Assembly: GCF_900119695.1 (NCBI RefSeq)
Contig: NZ_LT632547.1
Location: 930,001 to 994,000 of the forward strand
Direction of reading: 5' to 3'
From: Actinomyces urinae
GTDB lineage: Bacteria; Actinomycetota; Actinomycetes; Actinomycetales; Actinomycetaceae
DNA: 64,000 nt
Made by a program: the position numbers and the translations under genes. The notes beneath the pieces were generated by a model, which saw nothing but the letters and a program-made list of their open reading frames with translations, did not search any database and had not been told where the DNA came from. Below are positions 36,902 to 46,657 of the stretch, piece after piece. The first letter of the stretch is position 1. Every line of letters begins with the position of its first letter.

Positions 36902-37954
36902 GTGGATCTGAATCTCATTCTCGTCGTTGTTGTAATCGTCATTGCACTTGGCTTTGACTTCACCAACGGCTTCCACGACGCGGCAAATGCTATCGCAACC
37001 TCCGTGTCCACCCGGGCGCTAACGCCCCGCGCGGCACTCGGCATGGCAGCGATCATGAACATCGTTGGCGCCCTGCTCGGCACCGAAGTCGCAAAAACCA
37101 TCGGTGAAGGCATCATCGATATTCAGCACTTCACCACCTCAACCGATCCGACGATGCAGTTACACGGGCTCGGGATCATCCTGGCCGCACTAATAGGCGC
37201 GATCACCTGGAACCTCATCACCTGGTGGTTTGGGCTACCGTCCTCGTCCTCGCATGCCCTCATCGGCGGTCTTGTGGGCGCAGGCCTGGCGTCCTCCACC
37301 ACCGTGTTGTGGGGCGGCATCACCATGCAGGTCATCATCCCGATGTTCCTATCTCCACTCGTAGGCTTCTGCCTGGCGTACATCATCATGCAGATCGCGC
37401 TGTACCTTGTACGCAACCTCGCCTACCACCGCACCATGCGTAAGTTCCGCTTCGCACAAACCGTGTCCGCCGCCGCAATGGCACTTGGCCACGGCCTCCA
37501 AGACGCCCAAAAAACGATGGGTATCATCGTCATGGCCCTCCTTGCAGGTGGTTACGGGGAAACGCACAACGTGATCGTGGACGGCGAGCTCACCATCCCC
37601 ACGTGGGTTAAACTCGCAGCTGCACTCGCCATTTCTGCAGGTACCTATTCCGGCGGCTGGCGCATCATGCGCACCCTCGGCCGCCGCGTCATCGAGCTTG
37701 ACCCAGCACGCGGATTCGTTGCCGAAACCGTATCTGCGACCGTCCTGTACTTCACCGCATTCGTAGTGCACGCGCCGATCTCCACCACGCACACCATCAC
37801 CTCGGCCATCATGGGTGTGGGCGCCACCAAACGTTTATCCGCCGTCCGGTGGGGCGTGGCCGGAAACATCGTTGTCGCCTGGTTCCTCACCCTCCCTGCG
37901 GCCGCAGCAGTGGCAGCAATAATCTACCTATTACTGCACCTAGTGTTACCGTAG
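36902..37954 (+). CDS. pit: Inorganic phosphate transporter, Pit family
   Basis: The 350-residue membrane protein carries the two inverted PiT signatures: GFDFTNGFHDAANAIATSVS near the N-terminus and HGLQDAQKTMGII in the second half. SSSHALIGG and STTHTITSAIMGVGA are also present. It is a low-affinity metal-phosphate/proton symporter. The GTG start has AAGGAG upstream and the gene is coupled to the DUF47 gene. The high-affinity pst operon is 550 bases away, convergent. Confidence 0.94.
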   Translation: MDLNLILVVVVIVIALGFDFTNGFHDAANAIATSVSTRALTPRAALGMAAIMNIVGALLGTEVAKTIGEGIIDIQHFTTSTDPTMQLHGLGIILAALIGAITWNLITWWFGLPSSSSHALIGGLVGAGLASSTTVLWGGITMQVIIPMFLSPLVGFCLAYIIMQIALYLVRNLAYHRTMRKFRFAQTVSAAAMALGHGLQDAQKTMGIIVMALLAGGYGETHNVIVDGELTIPTWVKLAAALAISAGTYSGGWRIMRTLGRRVIELDPARGFVAETVSATVLYFTAFVVHAPISTTHTITSAIMGVGATKRLSAVRWGVAGNIVVAWFLTLPAAAAVAAIIYLLLHLVLP

Positions 37955-37961
37955 AGAACTG

Positions 37962-38417
37962 ATGAGAACCTTTAAACACAATGCGAAGCCCCGCTACATT
38001 GGCGGGGTGCTCGCTTTAGCGCTACTTCTATCCGCCTGCTCCACCACCTCGGCGCTCGAACTCGAAGCGGGGAACTGTCTGGACCTACCTGACGATGCCA
38101 ATATGTCCGCAGGTTTTGAGCTGGCAACCGTCAAAACAGTGGCCTGTACCAGCGAGCACGAAGCTCAGGTATACGCAGAAAAGGAACTAACCGGAGACGA
38201 GTTCCCCGGTATGGACGCCATTCAAGACATCGCATCCGAGTTTTGCGCAACCGAGTTCAAGACGTTTGTAGGAAGTGAAATCGGCACTTCTACCCTGGAC
38301 ATCTACCCGCTGATGCCTACCGCAGAAAGCTGGGATCAAGCGGGAGACCGCACGCTTCTTTGCGTTGCTATCAGCCCTACACCGGTAACCAGCACGTTTG
38401 AAAATTCCGGCCTGTAA
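37962..38417 (+). CDS. Small lipoprotein with septum-formation-type domain
   Basis: The 151-residue protein has a lipobox (LLLSACS, Cys near 27) and a short extracytoplasmic domain. The spacing of its cysteines (GNCLDLP, TVACTSEHEAQVYAEKEL, FCATEF, LLCVAIS) matches the actinobacterial 'septum formation' domain. The function of that domain is not settled. It starts seven bases after pit and is probably co-transcribed. Confidence 0.72.
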   Translation: MRTFKHNAKPRYIGGVLALALLLSACSTTSALELEAGNCLDLPDDANMSAGFELATVKTVACTSEHEAQVYAEKELTGDEFPGMDAIQDIASEFCATEFKTFVGSEIGTSTLDIYPLMPTAESWDQAGDRTLLCVAISPTPVTSTFENSGL

Positions 38418-38466
38418 CCTCTTCGCACCCAAGACGGCCCGTAGATTTCGATACCGATAATAAAGT

Positions 38467-38493
38467 GAGGGCGAGGACCCAGTCCTCGCCCTC
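38467..38493. terminator. Bidirectional terminator between lipoprotein gene and pstB
   Basis: A perfect 11-base stem (GAGGGCGAGGA) with loop CCCAG lies between the two convergent stop codons. The minus-strand flank ACTTTATTA is U-rich. Confidence 0.8.
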
Positions 38494-38509
38494 TACCTTT
38501 TGGAAGAAT

Positions 38510-39289
38510 TTATCCGAAGCGGCCTGAAATGTAGTCTTCAGTTGCCTTTTCCGTTGGGTTAGAGAAGATCTTTGAAGTCTCGTCAATCTCCACCAAACCG
38601 CCCGGCTCACCAGCTGCACGCAGGTTGAAGAAACCCGTGCGGTCCGAGACGCGAGCTGCCTGCTGCATGTTGTGAGTGACAATCACGATCGTGTAATCAT
38701 CCTTCAACTCCATCATGAGGTCCTCGATCGCGAGGGTCGAGATGGGGTCAAGTGCGGATGCCGGCTCGTCCATCAGCAAAATATCGGGCGAAACCGCGAT
38801 GGCGCGCGCAATGCAAAGCCTCTGCTGCTGGCCACCCGAAAGAGACGAACCGGGGCTGTTCAGACGGTCCTTAACCTCATTCCACAAGTTCGCTCCGCGC
38901 AATGACTCTTCAACCAAGTCATCCTGATCCGACTTTGGCATCCTCTTGTTATTGAGCTTGATACCAGCCAAAACGTTATCGCGGATACTCATCGTTGGGA
39001 AAGGATTTGGACGCTGGAACACCATACCAATGGAGCGGCGAACCTGAACCGGATCCACGTCCTTGTCGTAAATGTTCTTATCCCCAACCTTCACGCTTCC
39101 CGTCACGCGAGCGCCTGGGAGGACCTCGTGCATCCTATTCAGTGTGCGGAGGAACGTAGTTTTTCCACATCCAGACGGGCCAATCAACGCGGTGATTGAC
39201 TTAGCGTGGATCCGCATATTCACATCCTTTACGGCCAAAAAATCGCCGTAGTAAATGTCTTCATTCTCAACAATGATCTCTTTAGCCAT
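38510..39289 (-). CDS. pstB: Phosphate ABC transporter ATP-binding protein
   Basis: The 259-residue ATPase has Walker [11 protein letters not shown], the PstB-typical [19 protein letters not shown], signature [16 protein letters not shown] and Walker [15 protein letters not shown]. It powers high-affinity phosphate uptake and is the last gene of pstSCAB. Confidence 0.97.
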   Translation of the reverse strand: MAKEIIVENEDIYYGDFLAVKDVNMRIHAKSITALIGPSGCGKTTFLRTLNRMHEVLPGARVTGSVKVGDKNIYDKDVDPVQVRRSIGMVFQRPNPFPTMSIRDNVLAGIKLNNKRMPKSDQDDLVEESLRGANLWNEVKDRLNSPGSSLSGGQQQRLCIARAIAVSPDILLMDEPASALDPISTLAIEDLMMELKDDYTIVIVTHNMQQAARVSDRTGFFNLRAAGEPGGLVEIDETSKIFSNPTEKATEDYISGRFG

Positions 39290-39301
39290 CGTTATTCTCT
39301 T

Positions 39302-40255
39302 TTAGCTCCTGCCCTTAGGCGCAAAGTAGTGCGCCACGATTCGAGCAATCAGGTTGAACAGCATTACCAGCAAAATCAGCACCAGGGCGGCGGCCCAAGC
39401 GCGATCGTAGTTGATCGTCTCTACACAGTTCTCCAGCGCACCACACGGCGCCAGACCCTGCGAATATTGGCGGTACACGTACACGGGAAGCGTCATGAGG
39501 CGCCCCTCGAACACGTCGAAGTTGATCGAATCAATCACGCCCACGGTCATAAGTAGCGGCGCGGTTTCACCAACAACGCGCGCGATTGCGAGCATAACCG
39601 CGGTTGTTAACCCGGCAGCGGAGGTGCGGAGCACGACCTTCACAATCGTTAACCACTTTGGAACGCCAAGAGCGTAGGACGCTTCCCTAAGCTCGTTAGG
39701 TACTAGGCGTAGCATCTCTTCACTCGAGCGCACAACCGTTGGGATCATCAGCACCGACAGTGCCACCGCGCCCATAATACCCGCGCGATATGCCGGCGAA
39801 ACGAGTAGACCAAACAGCGCTGCGGCGAACAGGCCGGCGACTATCGAAGGAATACCCGTCATCACGTCCACAAAGAAAGTGGTTGCGCGCGCAAGCTTCG
39901 AGTTGCCCGCATACTCAACCAGGTAAATCGCGGTTGCCAAACCGATTGGAACCGAGATGAGCGTTGCCCAACCCGTGACAAGCAAAGTACCAATAATCGC
40001 GTGGTAAATACCGCCCGCATCCATGCCGCCGTACACACCGTTCATCGAAACGGTGAGGAAGTACGGAGAGAGGCGACCCCAACCGTTCTCCACCACAATC
40101 CACAGTAGTGAAACCAACGGAATAATCGCGAAAGCGAATGCCAACGCCACAAGCACAACCGAGCTCTTGTCAGCCAGCTTACGGCGCCTATCCAAGGCGG
40201 GGTTGCGAGAAGCGAACGGGTTAGGGTTCGCTGTTGTTTGAGTTTCGACAGACAT
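39302..40255 (-). CDS. pstA: Phosphate ABC transporter permease PstA
   Basis: The 317-residue membrane protein has six helices and the EAA-type loop (LREASYALGVPKWLTIVKVV). It ends with MLFNLIARIVAHYF. It forms the phosphate channel with PstC. Its ATG overlaps the pstC stop by one base. Confidence 0.95.
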   Translation of the reverse strand: MSVETQTTANPNPFASRNPALDRRRKLADKSSVVLVALAFAFAIIPLVSLLWIVVENGWGRLSPYFLTVSMNGVYGGMDAGGIYHAIIGTLLVTGWATLISVPIGLATAIYLVEYAGNSKLARATTFFVDVMTGIPSIVAGLFAAALFGLLVSPAYRAGIMGAVALSVLMIPTVVRSSEEMLRLVPNELREASYALGVPKWLTIVKVVLRTSAAGLTTAVMLAIARVVGETAPLLMTVGVIDSINFDVFEGRLMTLPVYVYRQYSQGLAPCGALENCVETINYDRAWAAALVLILLVMLFNLIARIVAHYFAPKGRS

Positions 40256-41184
40256 TAGTTGGCCCCCGAGAACTCGGCACGCCTAGCGATAATCCAGCGC
40301 GCAAGCATATTAACGATCATTGTGATTGTAAACAGTGCCAGACCCGTGGCAATCAAGGCAGACGTGTACGTGCCCGTGGCCTCGGGGAACTGCAGAGCAA
40401 TGTTTGCCGCGATGGTGGAGTGCTTACCCGCTTGCAAAATGTTGAACGAGTAGCTCGAGCCCACCGAAAGCACCATTACAACCGCCATCGTCTCGCCAAG
40501 CGCGCGGCCCAAACCGAGCATCGCAGCTGAAATAATGCCGGAGCGTCCAAACGGCAATACCGCCATTTTCACAACTTCCCAACGCGTTGCGCCAAGAGCC
40601 AATGCAGCCTCTTCATGAGCCTTCGGGGTTTGCAAGAACACCTCACGCGCAACCGCCGTGACAATCGGAAGGATCATCACAGCAAGGATCAAAGAAGCAG
40701 AGAAGATAACGCGGCCAGTTGTAGACACCGGACCTGCAAACAGCGGGATCCACCCTAAATACTTAGACAAGAACTCGTAGAACGGAACGAGCCTTGGGAT
40801 TAGCCACATCGCGCCCCACAGGCCGTAAATAACCGAAGGGATCGCGGCCAGCAGGTCAACCATGTAGCCGAGCGGCTGAGCAAGGCGCTTTGGCGCGTAA
40901 TGGCTAATGAAAAGTGCGATTCCGATAGAGAGTGGCACGGCAAGTAACATAGCGAGGATAGCCGCCAGCACCGTACCGAAAATTTGCGGGCCAGTGAACT
41001 GCCAAATGTTTAGCTCTTCCGCACTGCCAACCGTTCGGATACGCACCGAAGAATCGCTGATCGCCGGCCAGGCTCTCACAACCAGAAATGTGGCAACCGC
41101 CGCGAGGGTCACGAGGATCGTGACCGCTGCAGCAGTTGCCCCTGACCGGAAGATCTTGTTACCGATCTTCCCGGTGTTGTTCAT
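40255..41184 (-). CDS. pstC: Phosphate ABC transporter permease PstC
   Basis: The 309-residue membrane protein has GTVLAAILAMLLAVPLSIGI, the PstC-type PSVIYGLWG motif and the cytoplasmic loop AHEEAALALGATRWEVVKMA. It starts directly after the pstS stop codon (ATG at 41184) and is translationally coupled to pstA. Confidence 0.95.
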   Translation of the reverse strand: MNNTGKIGNKIFRSGATAAAVTILVTLAAVATFLVVRAWPAISDSSVRIRTVGSAEELNIWQFTGPQIFGTVLAAILAMLLAVPLSIGIALFISHYAPKRLAQPLGYMVDLLAAIPSVIYGLWGAMWLIPRLVPFYEFLSKYLGWIPLFAGPVSTTGRVIFSASLILAVMILPIVTAVAREVFLQTPKAHEEAALALGATRWEVVKMAVLPFGRSGIISAAMLGLGRALGETMAVVMVLSVGSSYSFNILQAGKHSTIAANIALQFPEATGTYTSALIATGLALFTITMIVNMLARWIIARRAEFSGAN

Positions 41185-42303
41185 TTACTTAGCCACCTGG
41201 ATCATGTCGAGCGAGGACTTGATTTCGCCCTGCATGTTAGCGGAGATCGGAGCCGAGCCAGCAGCCTCAGAAGCGGCAGCCTGGCCCTCAGCGGAAGCCT
41301 GGAAGCCAATGAAGCCCTTCACCAGGTCAACCGTTTCCTGATCCTCGTAAGTGGAGCAAACGATCGAGTAGGAAACCAGAACCAGCGGGTACGCCTTCGG
41401 ATCTTCCGGCGTGCGGTTGATGGTCAAACCAAGATCGCCCTTAACGCCCGAATCTACGCGCTCAGCCGAGTCAACAGCAGCCGCTGCAGCCTCGTTCGAG
41501 AACTTCACGTAGCCATCGCCAGCCTTCAGCGCAACCGTACCGAGCGAGCCAGCCTGCGACGCATCCGCGTAACCAATCGTGCCGGTACCAGCGGTCACAG
41601 CCTGCACAAGACCCGAGGTCTTGTCACCGGACTCGCCACCAGAAATCGGCCATGCCTTGGCGGCTTCATGCGGCCACGCATCCGGGGCGGCCTTGCTCAA
41701 GTAGTCAGTGAAGTTCTGAGTGGTGCCCGACTCATCCGCGCGGTGAACCGGCGTGATTGTCAGATCCGGAAGCTCAACATCCGGGTTCTGCGAAGCAATC
41801 GCCTCGTCATTCCACTTAGTGATCTCACCGGAGAACACCTTCGCGATGGTCTCGGCATCCATGTTCAGCGTGTCGATGCCCTCAAGATTGAAAATAACCG
41901 CAACCGGGGAAATGTAGACCGGGAGGTTAAGAGCGTCCGAGCCACAACGTTCTTTAGCGGCCGCGACCTCGTCATCCTTCAGGACGGCGTCAGAGCCGGC
42001 CCACGCAACCTGCTTGCCAACAAACTGAGTGATGCCAGCACCCGAACCAACCGGGTCATAAGAAACGGTTACACCCTGCTGCTGCGCCTGGTACTTAGCG
42101 ATCCACGCATTCATCGCGGCTTCCTGAGAAGAAGCGCCCGCACCCGCTACGGAGCCAGAAAGCGTTGCTCCCTCAGCTATCTCCGTCGAGGTCGCGCCCT
42201 CATTCTGGGCAACCGGGTTATCCGAACCGCAAGCGGCAAGACCAAAAGCGATCGTGCCCGCTCCAAAAGCTAGAGCTACTCTAGAGAGTCTAAGGTTCAT
42301 CAC
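41185..42303 (-). CDS. pstS: Phosphate-binding lipoprotein PstS
   Basis: The 372-residue lipoprotein has lipobox GLAAC. Phosphate-binding segments are VAGAGASSQEAAMNAW, DPVGSGAGITQF and HRADESGTTQNFTDYL. It is the first gene of pstSCAB. The GTG at 42303 has GAGG ten bases upstream; an ATG three bases later is possible. Two 11-base-spaced PHO-box-like units lie about 110-130 bases upstream, suggesting control by phosphate limitation through a PhoP-type regulator. Confidence 0.95.
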   Translation of the reverse strand: MMNLRLSRVALAFGAGTIAFGLAACGSDNPVAQNEGATSTEIAEGATLSGSVAGAGASSQEAAMNAWIAKYQAQQQGVTVSYDPVGSGAGITQFVGKQVAWAGSDAVLKDDEVAAAKERCGSDALNLPVYISPVAVIFNLEGIDTLNMDAETIAKVFSGEITKWNDEAIASQNPDVELPDLTITPVHRADESGTTQNFTDYLSKAAPDAWPHEAAKAWPISGGESGDKTSGLVQAVTAGTGTIGYADASQAGSLGTVALKAGDGYVKFSNEAAAAAVDSAERVDSGVKGDLGLTINRTPEDPKAYPLVLVSYSIVCSTYEDQETVDLVKGFIGFQASAEGQAAASEAAGSAPISANMQGEIKSSLDMIQVAK

Positions 42304-42410
42304 GTCAAATAGTCCTCTTCAATAAGGTATTCCCACACGCAAACGCACGGGAGAAGCTGCTTTTTGCAACCGCTAGAAAAGGTATCGACGCAAAGTTAAG
42401 GCCAGACGCG

Positions 42411-42433
42411 AACTAGGTAAACGAACGGTGAAT
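42411..42433 (-). promoter_or_regulatory. Candidate PHO box upstream of pstS
   Basis: On the minus strand ATTCACCGTTC is followed directly by GTTTACCTAGT. These are two 11-base units with TTCACC/TTTACC cores, the layout of actinobacterial PHO boxes. Confidence 0.5.
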
Positions 42434-42455
42434 TGTTAAAGCACACGCGGCCAAC

Positions 42456-43493
42456 TTAAAACCGTTTGATAGTCCTTTGTGTTTCAAACGCCACAATTTC
42501 CGGAGTTTTCGCATTCGCGGCGGGGTAAGCCAGGTGTGCAACCAGCATTTGTGCGGGCCGTAAATAAGGGTCTTCCGCTGGAATCTGGCGGGCCAGCTGA
42601 CTGGCCGCAATCGCCTGCAACGGTTCAAACATTGCCGGGAGCGCGGGCCTATGGCCGCACACAACAACCGGCTGCGCCGGGCGCTGCACCAGGCGCTCAA
42701 TCACCTTCGCCGCTTCCTCCGGAGTGGCCTGCGCTTGCTCCTGCGTAAGCTCCTGTGCGGTAACCAAGTTAAGACCTGCCACCGCCGCGTACGGCTCCAA
42801 CGAAGACCGGCACCTCACCCACGGACTGGACAGTAGCCTCGAAACACCAAGCGCCGAGAAAATATCCACCAGATCCAGCGCCTGTACAACGCCGGCGCGA
42901 TTTAGCGGCCTCTTTGCCTCCGCGCCATCCCATTGCGCCCGTGTCAGTGCCGCCCCGTGGCGGACAATCGCGAGAGTTGCCGTTACCAGCCGGCCGGACT
43001 CCGCCCTTGCAATCACATCATCCAACAAACGTCTATCACCGCGGCGCGTGAGCATGTCCAGCGCCGTGCGCGGATCCACCCAACGCGTCAAATCAATTTC
43101 CTTAGCGGGCGCGGGAACCACCGGGATGCGCGAGCGTTCCACTCCCCCGTGCGTCACCGGCGTACCGATCCAGTAGTGCACTTCCTTTGTCTGCCCCGAA
43201 CCAAGGCGGTAACGCTGCGTGTTCAGCGGCGCGTGCATTTGCACGAGGACGCCAGTTTCTTCCTCCACCTCGCGAACACCTGCCGCGATGAGGGGCTCGT
43301 TGACCTCCGCCTTGCCCTTCGGCCAAGACCAGTCATCGTAGCGAGGCCGGTGGACGATCAAGACCTCGATCTCATCGGCCTTGTACTCTCGGCCGAACTC
43401 CACCGGCACATGCCGGTCTCGCGGACGCCAAACAATAGCGCCCGCAGACCTAACAATTCGGCTAGGCACTGGGCTGGGTCTAAATTTAGCCAC
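42456..43493 (-). CDS. mutT1: MutT1-type Nudix hydrolase fused to a histidine phosphatase
   Basis: From the GTG at 43493 the protein has 345 residues. The first half is a Nudix domain with a complete box (GKAEVNEPLIAAGVREVEEE then TGV) in the context DDWSWPKGK. The second half is a histidine-phosphatase domain opening with LAIVRHGAAL, and later VVVCGHRPAL carries the second catalytic His. This fusion matches mycobacterial MutT1, which acts on 8-oxo-(d)GTP and on diadenosine polyphosphates. In mycobacteria mutT1 is adjacent to ppk; here ppk is 5 kb away. A longer frame extends 147 bases upstream but is not typical. Confidence 0.88.
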   Translation of the reverse strand: MAKFRPSPVPSRIVRSAGAIVWRPRDRHVPVEFGREYKADEIEVLIVHRPRYDDWSWPKGKAEVNEPLIAAGVREVEEETGVLVQMHAPLNTQRYRLGSGQTKEVHYWIGTPVTHGGVERSRIPVVPAPAKEIDLTRWVDPRTALDMLTRRGDRRLLDDVIARAESGRLVTATLAIVRHGAALTRAQWDGAEAKRPLNRAGVVQALDLVDIFSALGVSRLLSSPWVRCRSSLEPYAAVAGLNLVTAQELTQEQAQATPEEAAKVIERLVQRPAQPVVVCGHRPALPAMFEPLQAIAASQLARQIPAEDPYLRPAQMLVAHLAYPAANAKTPEIVAFETQRTIKRF

Positions 43494-43684
43494 GGTGAAC
43501 TTTCGAAATTTACATACCACTGAACGCGCCGCCACTGCGGTGGCGAAAGTTTTCAGGGTTGCGGACACGGACAAATCTGATTTGATTCTACCGGTTTTCA
43601 CTCTGAGCCGTAAGAGAGTCCGCGAGGCGGCCACGCCCACAGTTTGCGTAATGCGAGCAAGGGGGCAAGTAGCGGCGCCCGCAC

Positions 43685-44920
43685 CTAGGCGGGCACGTCC
43701 ACGCCCGTGAATGTTAGATAAATGAGAGCGAAGTTCAGCGCCACAATCAAGGCAGAAATCGCGGCCATCGCTATCTTCATTGGCGTGCCGTCGCGGTAAT
43801 TCCCCATGACATCCTTACTGGCGGTGTACCAGGTCAGCGGAATGATCGCGAACGGAATGCCAAACGAAAGCGCAACTTGCGAAATCACCAGCGCCCACGA
43901 AGGATTTGGGTAAACCCACAGCACTATCAACGCAGGAATGAGGGTAACCAAGCGCCTAGCCCACAGCGGAACTCGCACATGCAGCAGGCCGCCCATGATC
44001 TCCGATCCCGCATACGCCCCCACCGACGTAGAGGCAAGGCCGGAGGCCAGCAAACCCACCGCGAACACAACGCCAATCCCCGGACCTAACACGGCCTCGA
44101 TCGCGGCGTGCGCCCCCTCAATCGAGTCGGTGCCCGCGTGTCCGCCCAGCGCGGACGCGGCAAGCAGAAGCAGCCCCAAGTTCACCGCGCCCGCAACAAT
44201 CAGGGCGAACACCACGTCCGTCCTCGTTGCGCGAAGCAGAATCTTTAAATTTCGATTCTTCTTATTGAACCGGTGGTTTACCAAAGACGAATGCAAATAA
44301 ATGGCGTGAGGCATAACGGTTGCGCCCAGCATCGACGCGGCGATCAACACCGAGTTCGTGTCACTAAAACGGGGAACGAGGCCGGAAGCCACACCGGTTG
44401 CCGAGGGCGGCTCTATGAACAAGCCCGCTAAGAAGCCGCCGGTGATAACTACCAGCAGGGCAACCACGATGGCCTCGAACTGGCGCTGGCGCTGCGCATT
44501 TTGGAAAATCAGCAACGACATCGACACGGCGCCCACAATCAAACCGCCCACAATCAGCGGCAAATCGAACAGCAACTGCAATGCTATAGCGCCGCCAATT
44601 ATCTCCGCCAAATCAGTGGCTGCGGCAATCGTTTCGGCCTGCAACCAAAACGCGACGCGACGCCGCCTGGGCAGACGATCCCCCAGAAGCTCCGGCAGCG
44701 AACGACCGGTTACCAGGCCGAGCTTGGCGCTCTGATACTGCACCAGCACAGCCATCAGATTCGCAAGCACCAGCACCCACACCAGCATGTAGGAATACTT
44801 AGCGCCCGCCGAGATATTCGCGGCCACGTTACCGGGGTCAACATATGCGACAGCGGCAACAAAAGCCGGCCCCAACATGGGCCAAAGCCTATGCCTGCGA
44901 ACTTTCTTAGCGGGCGCCAC
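43685..44920 (-). CDS. mntH: NRAMP-family Mn(II) transporter
   Basis: The 411-residue membrane protein has eleven predicted helices. The metal-site motifs are YVDPGNVAANI in helix 1 and GATVMPHAIYLHSSL in helix 6, as in bacterial MntH. It imports Mn(II) with protons. The GTG start has GAAGAGG five bases upstream. An 18-base near-palindrome just upstream is a candidate MntR-type operator. Confidence 0.94.
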   Translation of the reverse strand: MAPAKKVRRHRLWPMLGPAFVAAVAYVDPGNVAANISAGAKYSYMLVWVLVLANLMAVLVQYQSAKLGLVTGRSLPELLGDRLPRRRRVAFWLQAETIAAATDLAEIIGGAIALQLLFDLPLIVGGLIVGAVSMSLLIFQNAQRQRQFEAIVVALLVVITGGFLAGLFIEPPSATGVASGLVPRFSDTNSVLIAASMLGATVMPHAIYLHSSLVNHRFNKKNRNLKILLRATRTDVVFALIVAGAVNLGLLLLAASALGGHAGTDSIEGAHAAIEAVLGPGIGVVFAVGLLASGLASTSVGAYAGSEIMGGLLHVRVPLWARRLVTLIPALIVLWVYPNPSWALVISQVALSFGIPFAIIPLTWYTASKDVMGNYRDGTPMKIAMAAISALIVALNFALIYLTFTGVDVPA

Positions 44921-44964
44921 AGTGACCTCTTCCCACCTGAAACCTAACGAACAACCCTCATCAT

Positions 44965-44982
44965 ATTTCGGGTAACCGAAAT
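44965..44982 (-). promoter_or_regulatory. Candidate metal-regulator operator of mntH
   Basis: ATTTCGGGTAACCGAAAT has perfect 7-base arms (ATTTCGG/CCGAAAT) around GTAA, about 45 bases upstream of the mntH start. Its size and position fit a DtxR/MntR-family site; which regulator binds is not shown. Confidence 0.5.
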
Positions 44983-45022
44983 CTTCAAGTGGACAAGCCG
45001 CACAAGTGCTAAATGCCTTTAT

Positions 45023-45928
45023 CTACAGGTTTTGCTCAATCCACTCGCGAGCGATTACATCAGCGGACTCCTGGTCCTGCGACGAACGCACATTCAGATC
45101 CAGCAAACCATCGGCAGTGAGCTTTGCCTGCACCTTATTGAGTACCTCTACGGCCTTCGGGTCAAGATCAGACACCGTTAGCGGCACCACGTGCGATGAG
45201 AGGAACATGCCCTGCGGATCATCCAAAACCACAAGATCATTCACCTTGATGTCCGGGCTGGCCGAGAAAATATTTGCCAACTGCACGTCACCATCAAGTA
45301 GCGCCTTCACCGTCAACGGGCCGCCCTTGTCCTCAATCGGCGTGAAATCAACATCCACACCGTAATGCTTCTTCAAACCCTTCGGGCCATTCGGGCGATT
45401 CTCAAACTCAGAACTACCCGCAACAACGAGCTTGCCGTCATAATTCTTCAAATCAGCAAGCGAAGTGATTCCACTTTCTTCCGAGAACTTGCGCGAGACC
45501 ACGTACGAATCCTGATCCGTGGCCTCCGCCTGATCCAACACCTGGAAACCCTGCGGAGCGGTCTTCTTCAACTCCTCATAAATCGCGTCCTTGCCAGTTA
45601 CCTCATTATCCGGATTCCAGAACTGCAGCAGCGGCCCCGTGTACTCCGGACGAATGTCGATGGAACCGTCCTCCATCTCCTTATTCAAAACCTCACGCGC
45701 ACCGATCTTGAAGTCACGCTGCACGGCAAAGCCCTCGGCTTCAAGAGCCTGCGCGTAAATCTCCGCAATGATCTCGTTCGAGTAGTAATTCGACGAACCA
45801 ATCACGATCGCATCTTCGGCAGGCTTCGACGCCTCGCCCTGCTCGAACGATGACGAATCACCACACGCCGCGAGCGACGCAGTCAAACCAACCGCCAACG
45901 CAGCGCCCAGAACACGTTTCAAAGACAT
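45023..45928 (-). CDS. Glycine betaine/choline-type ABC substrate-binding lipoprotein (ProX/OpuCC family)
   Basis: The 301-residue lipoprotein has lipobox SLAAC. The OpuAC fold follows, with IGSSNYYSNEIIAEIYAQAL, a characteristic DIRPEYTGPLLQFW hinge region and SSHVVPLTVSDL. Aromatic residues that could form a cage for a quaternary ammonium are present, but the exact ligand (betaine, carnitine, choline, or ergothioneine as in EgtU relatives) cannot be decided. The ATG at 45928 has GGAG upstream. It is the last gene of a four-gene operon with two permeases and an ATPase. Confidence 0.88.
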   Translation of the reverse strand: MSLKRVLGAALAVGLTASLAACGDSSSFEQGEASKPAEDAIVIGSSNYYSNEIIAEIYAQALEAEGFAVQRDFKIGAREVLNKEMEDGSIDIRPEYTGPLLQFWNPDNEVTGKDAIYEELKKTAPQGFQVLDQAEATDQDSYVVSRKFSEESGITSLADLKNYDGKLVVAGSSEFENRPNGPKGLKKHYGVDVDFTPIEDKGGPLTVKALLDGDVQLANIFSASPDIKVNDLVVLDDPQGMFLSSHVVPLTVSDLDPKAVEVLNKVQAKLTADGLLDLNVRSSQDQESADVIAREWIEQNL

Positions 45929-45982
45929 AAACACTCCTACTATTGATACCTTCAACAAACTAAAGCGGCCGGCAACCCCTGC

Positions 45983-46657
45983 CTACGCCACACCTGTGCT
46001 CCTGCGAGCATGCCTTTCACTTACCTTTATCGCAAGATGAAACGCCAAATCCACAAACAGAGCCAACATAATCACCAGGATGGCGCCACCCAGCATCTCG
46101 TCATAACGCCGGGCCGACAAGCCCGAAAAGATGAACCGGCCCAAACCAGCATCCGCCACATACGCGGCCAACGTCGCCGTAGCCACCACCTGCAACGCCG
46201 CCGAACCAACACCGCCCATAATCACCGGGCTGGCGAGCGGTAGCTCAACCCCGCGCACGATCTGCCACTCCGACATGCCCAGCGCGCGAGCCGCCTTCAC
46301 CGCAGTCACATCAACATTTGCCACACCCGAATACGCACCAGCCAACAAAGGTGGGATAGCCAGCACCACCAACACAATCACCGGCGCCTTCAAACCGATC
46401 CCCATCAAAAGGCCGAGCAGCGTCAGCAAACCGAGGGTTGGCACCGCCCTTGCCGCACCGGCAATCGCAGCCACCACGCCCTGTCCCCTGCGCGTATGCC
46501 CCACCGCCACGCCCGCCGGAAGCGCCACCGCACTAGCAATCAACAGCACCACGAGCGCGATAGCCAAATGTTGGCCCAGGCGCACCCAGATCCCGGACGC
46601 ACCCAACCAGTTGCCCGGATCCGCCACCCACGCAAGCGCATCACCCAACAAGTTCAT
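45983..46657 (-). CDS. Glycine betaine/choline-type ABC permease (OpuCD/ProW family), second
   Basis: The 224-residue membrane protein has about six helices and the docking loop AVKAARALGMSEWQIVRGVE. It overlaps the preceding permease gene by four bases (ATGA). It works with the other permease, the ATPase and the binding protein for osmoprotectant-type uptake. Confidence 0.9.
   Translation of the reverse strand: MNLLGDALAWVADPGNWLGASGIWVRLGQHLAIALVVLLIASAVALPAGVAVGHTRRGQGVVAAIAGAARAVPTLGLLTLLGLLMGIGLKAPVIVLVVLAIPPLLAGAYSGVANVDVTAVKAARALGMSEWQIVRGVELPLASPVIMGGVGSAALQVVATATLAAYVADAGLGRFIFSGLSARRYDEMLGGAILVIMLALFVDLAFHLAIKVSERHARRSTGVA

Noticed and set aside
43494-43640. N-terminal extension of MutT1
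   Set aside because: Adds 49 residues without similarity to the Nudix fold and beyond the usual family length.
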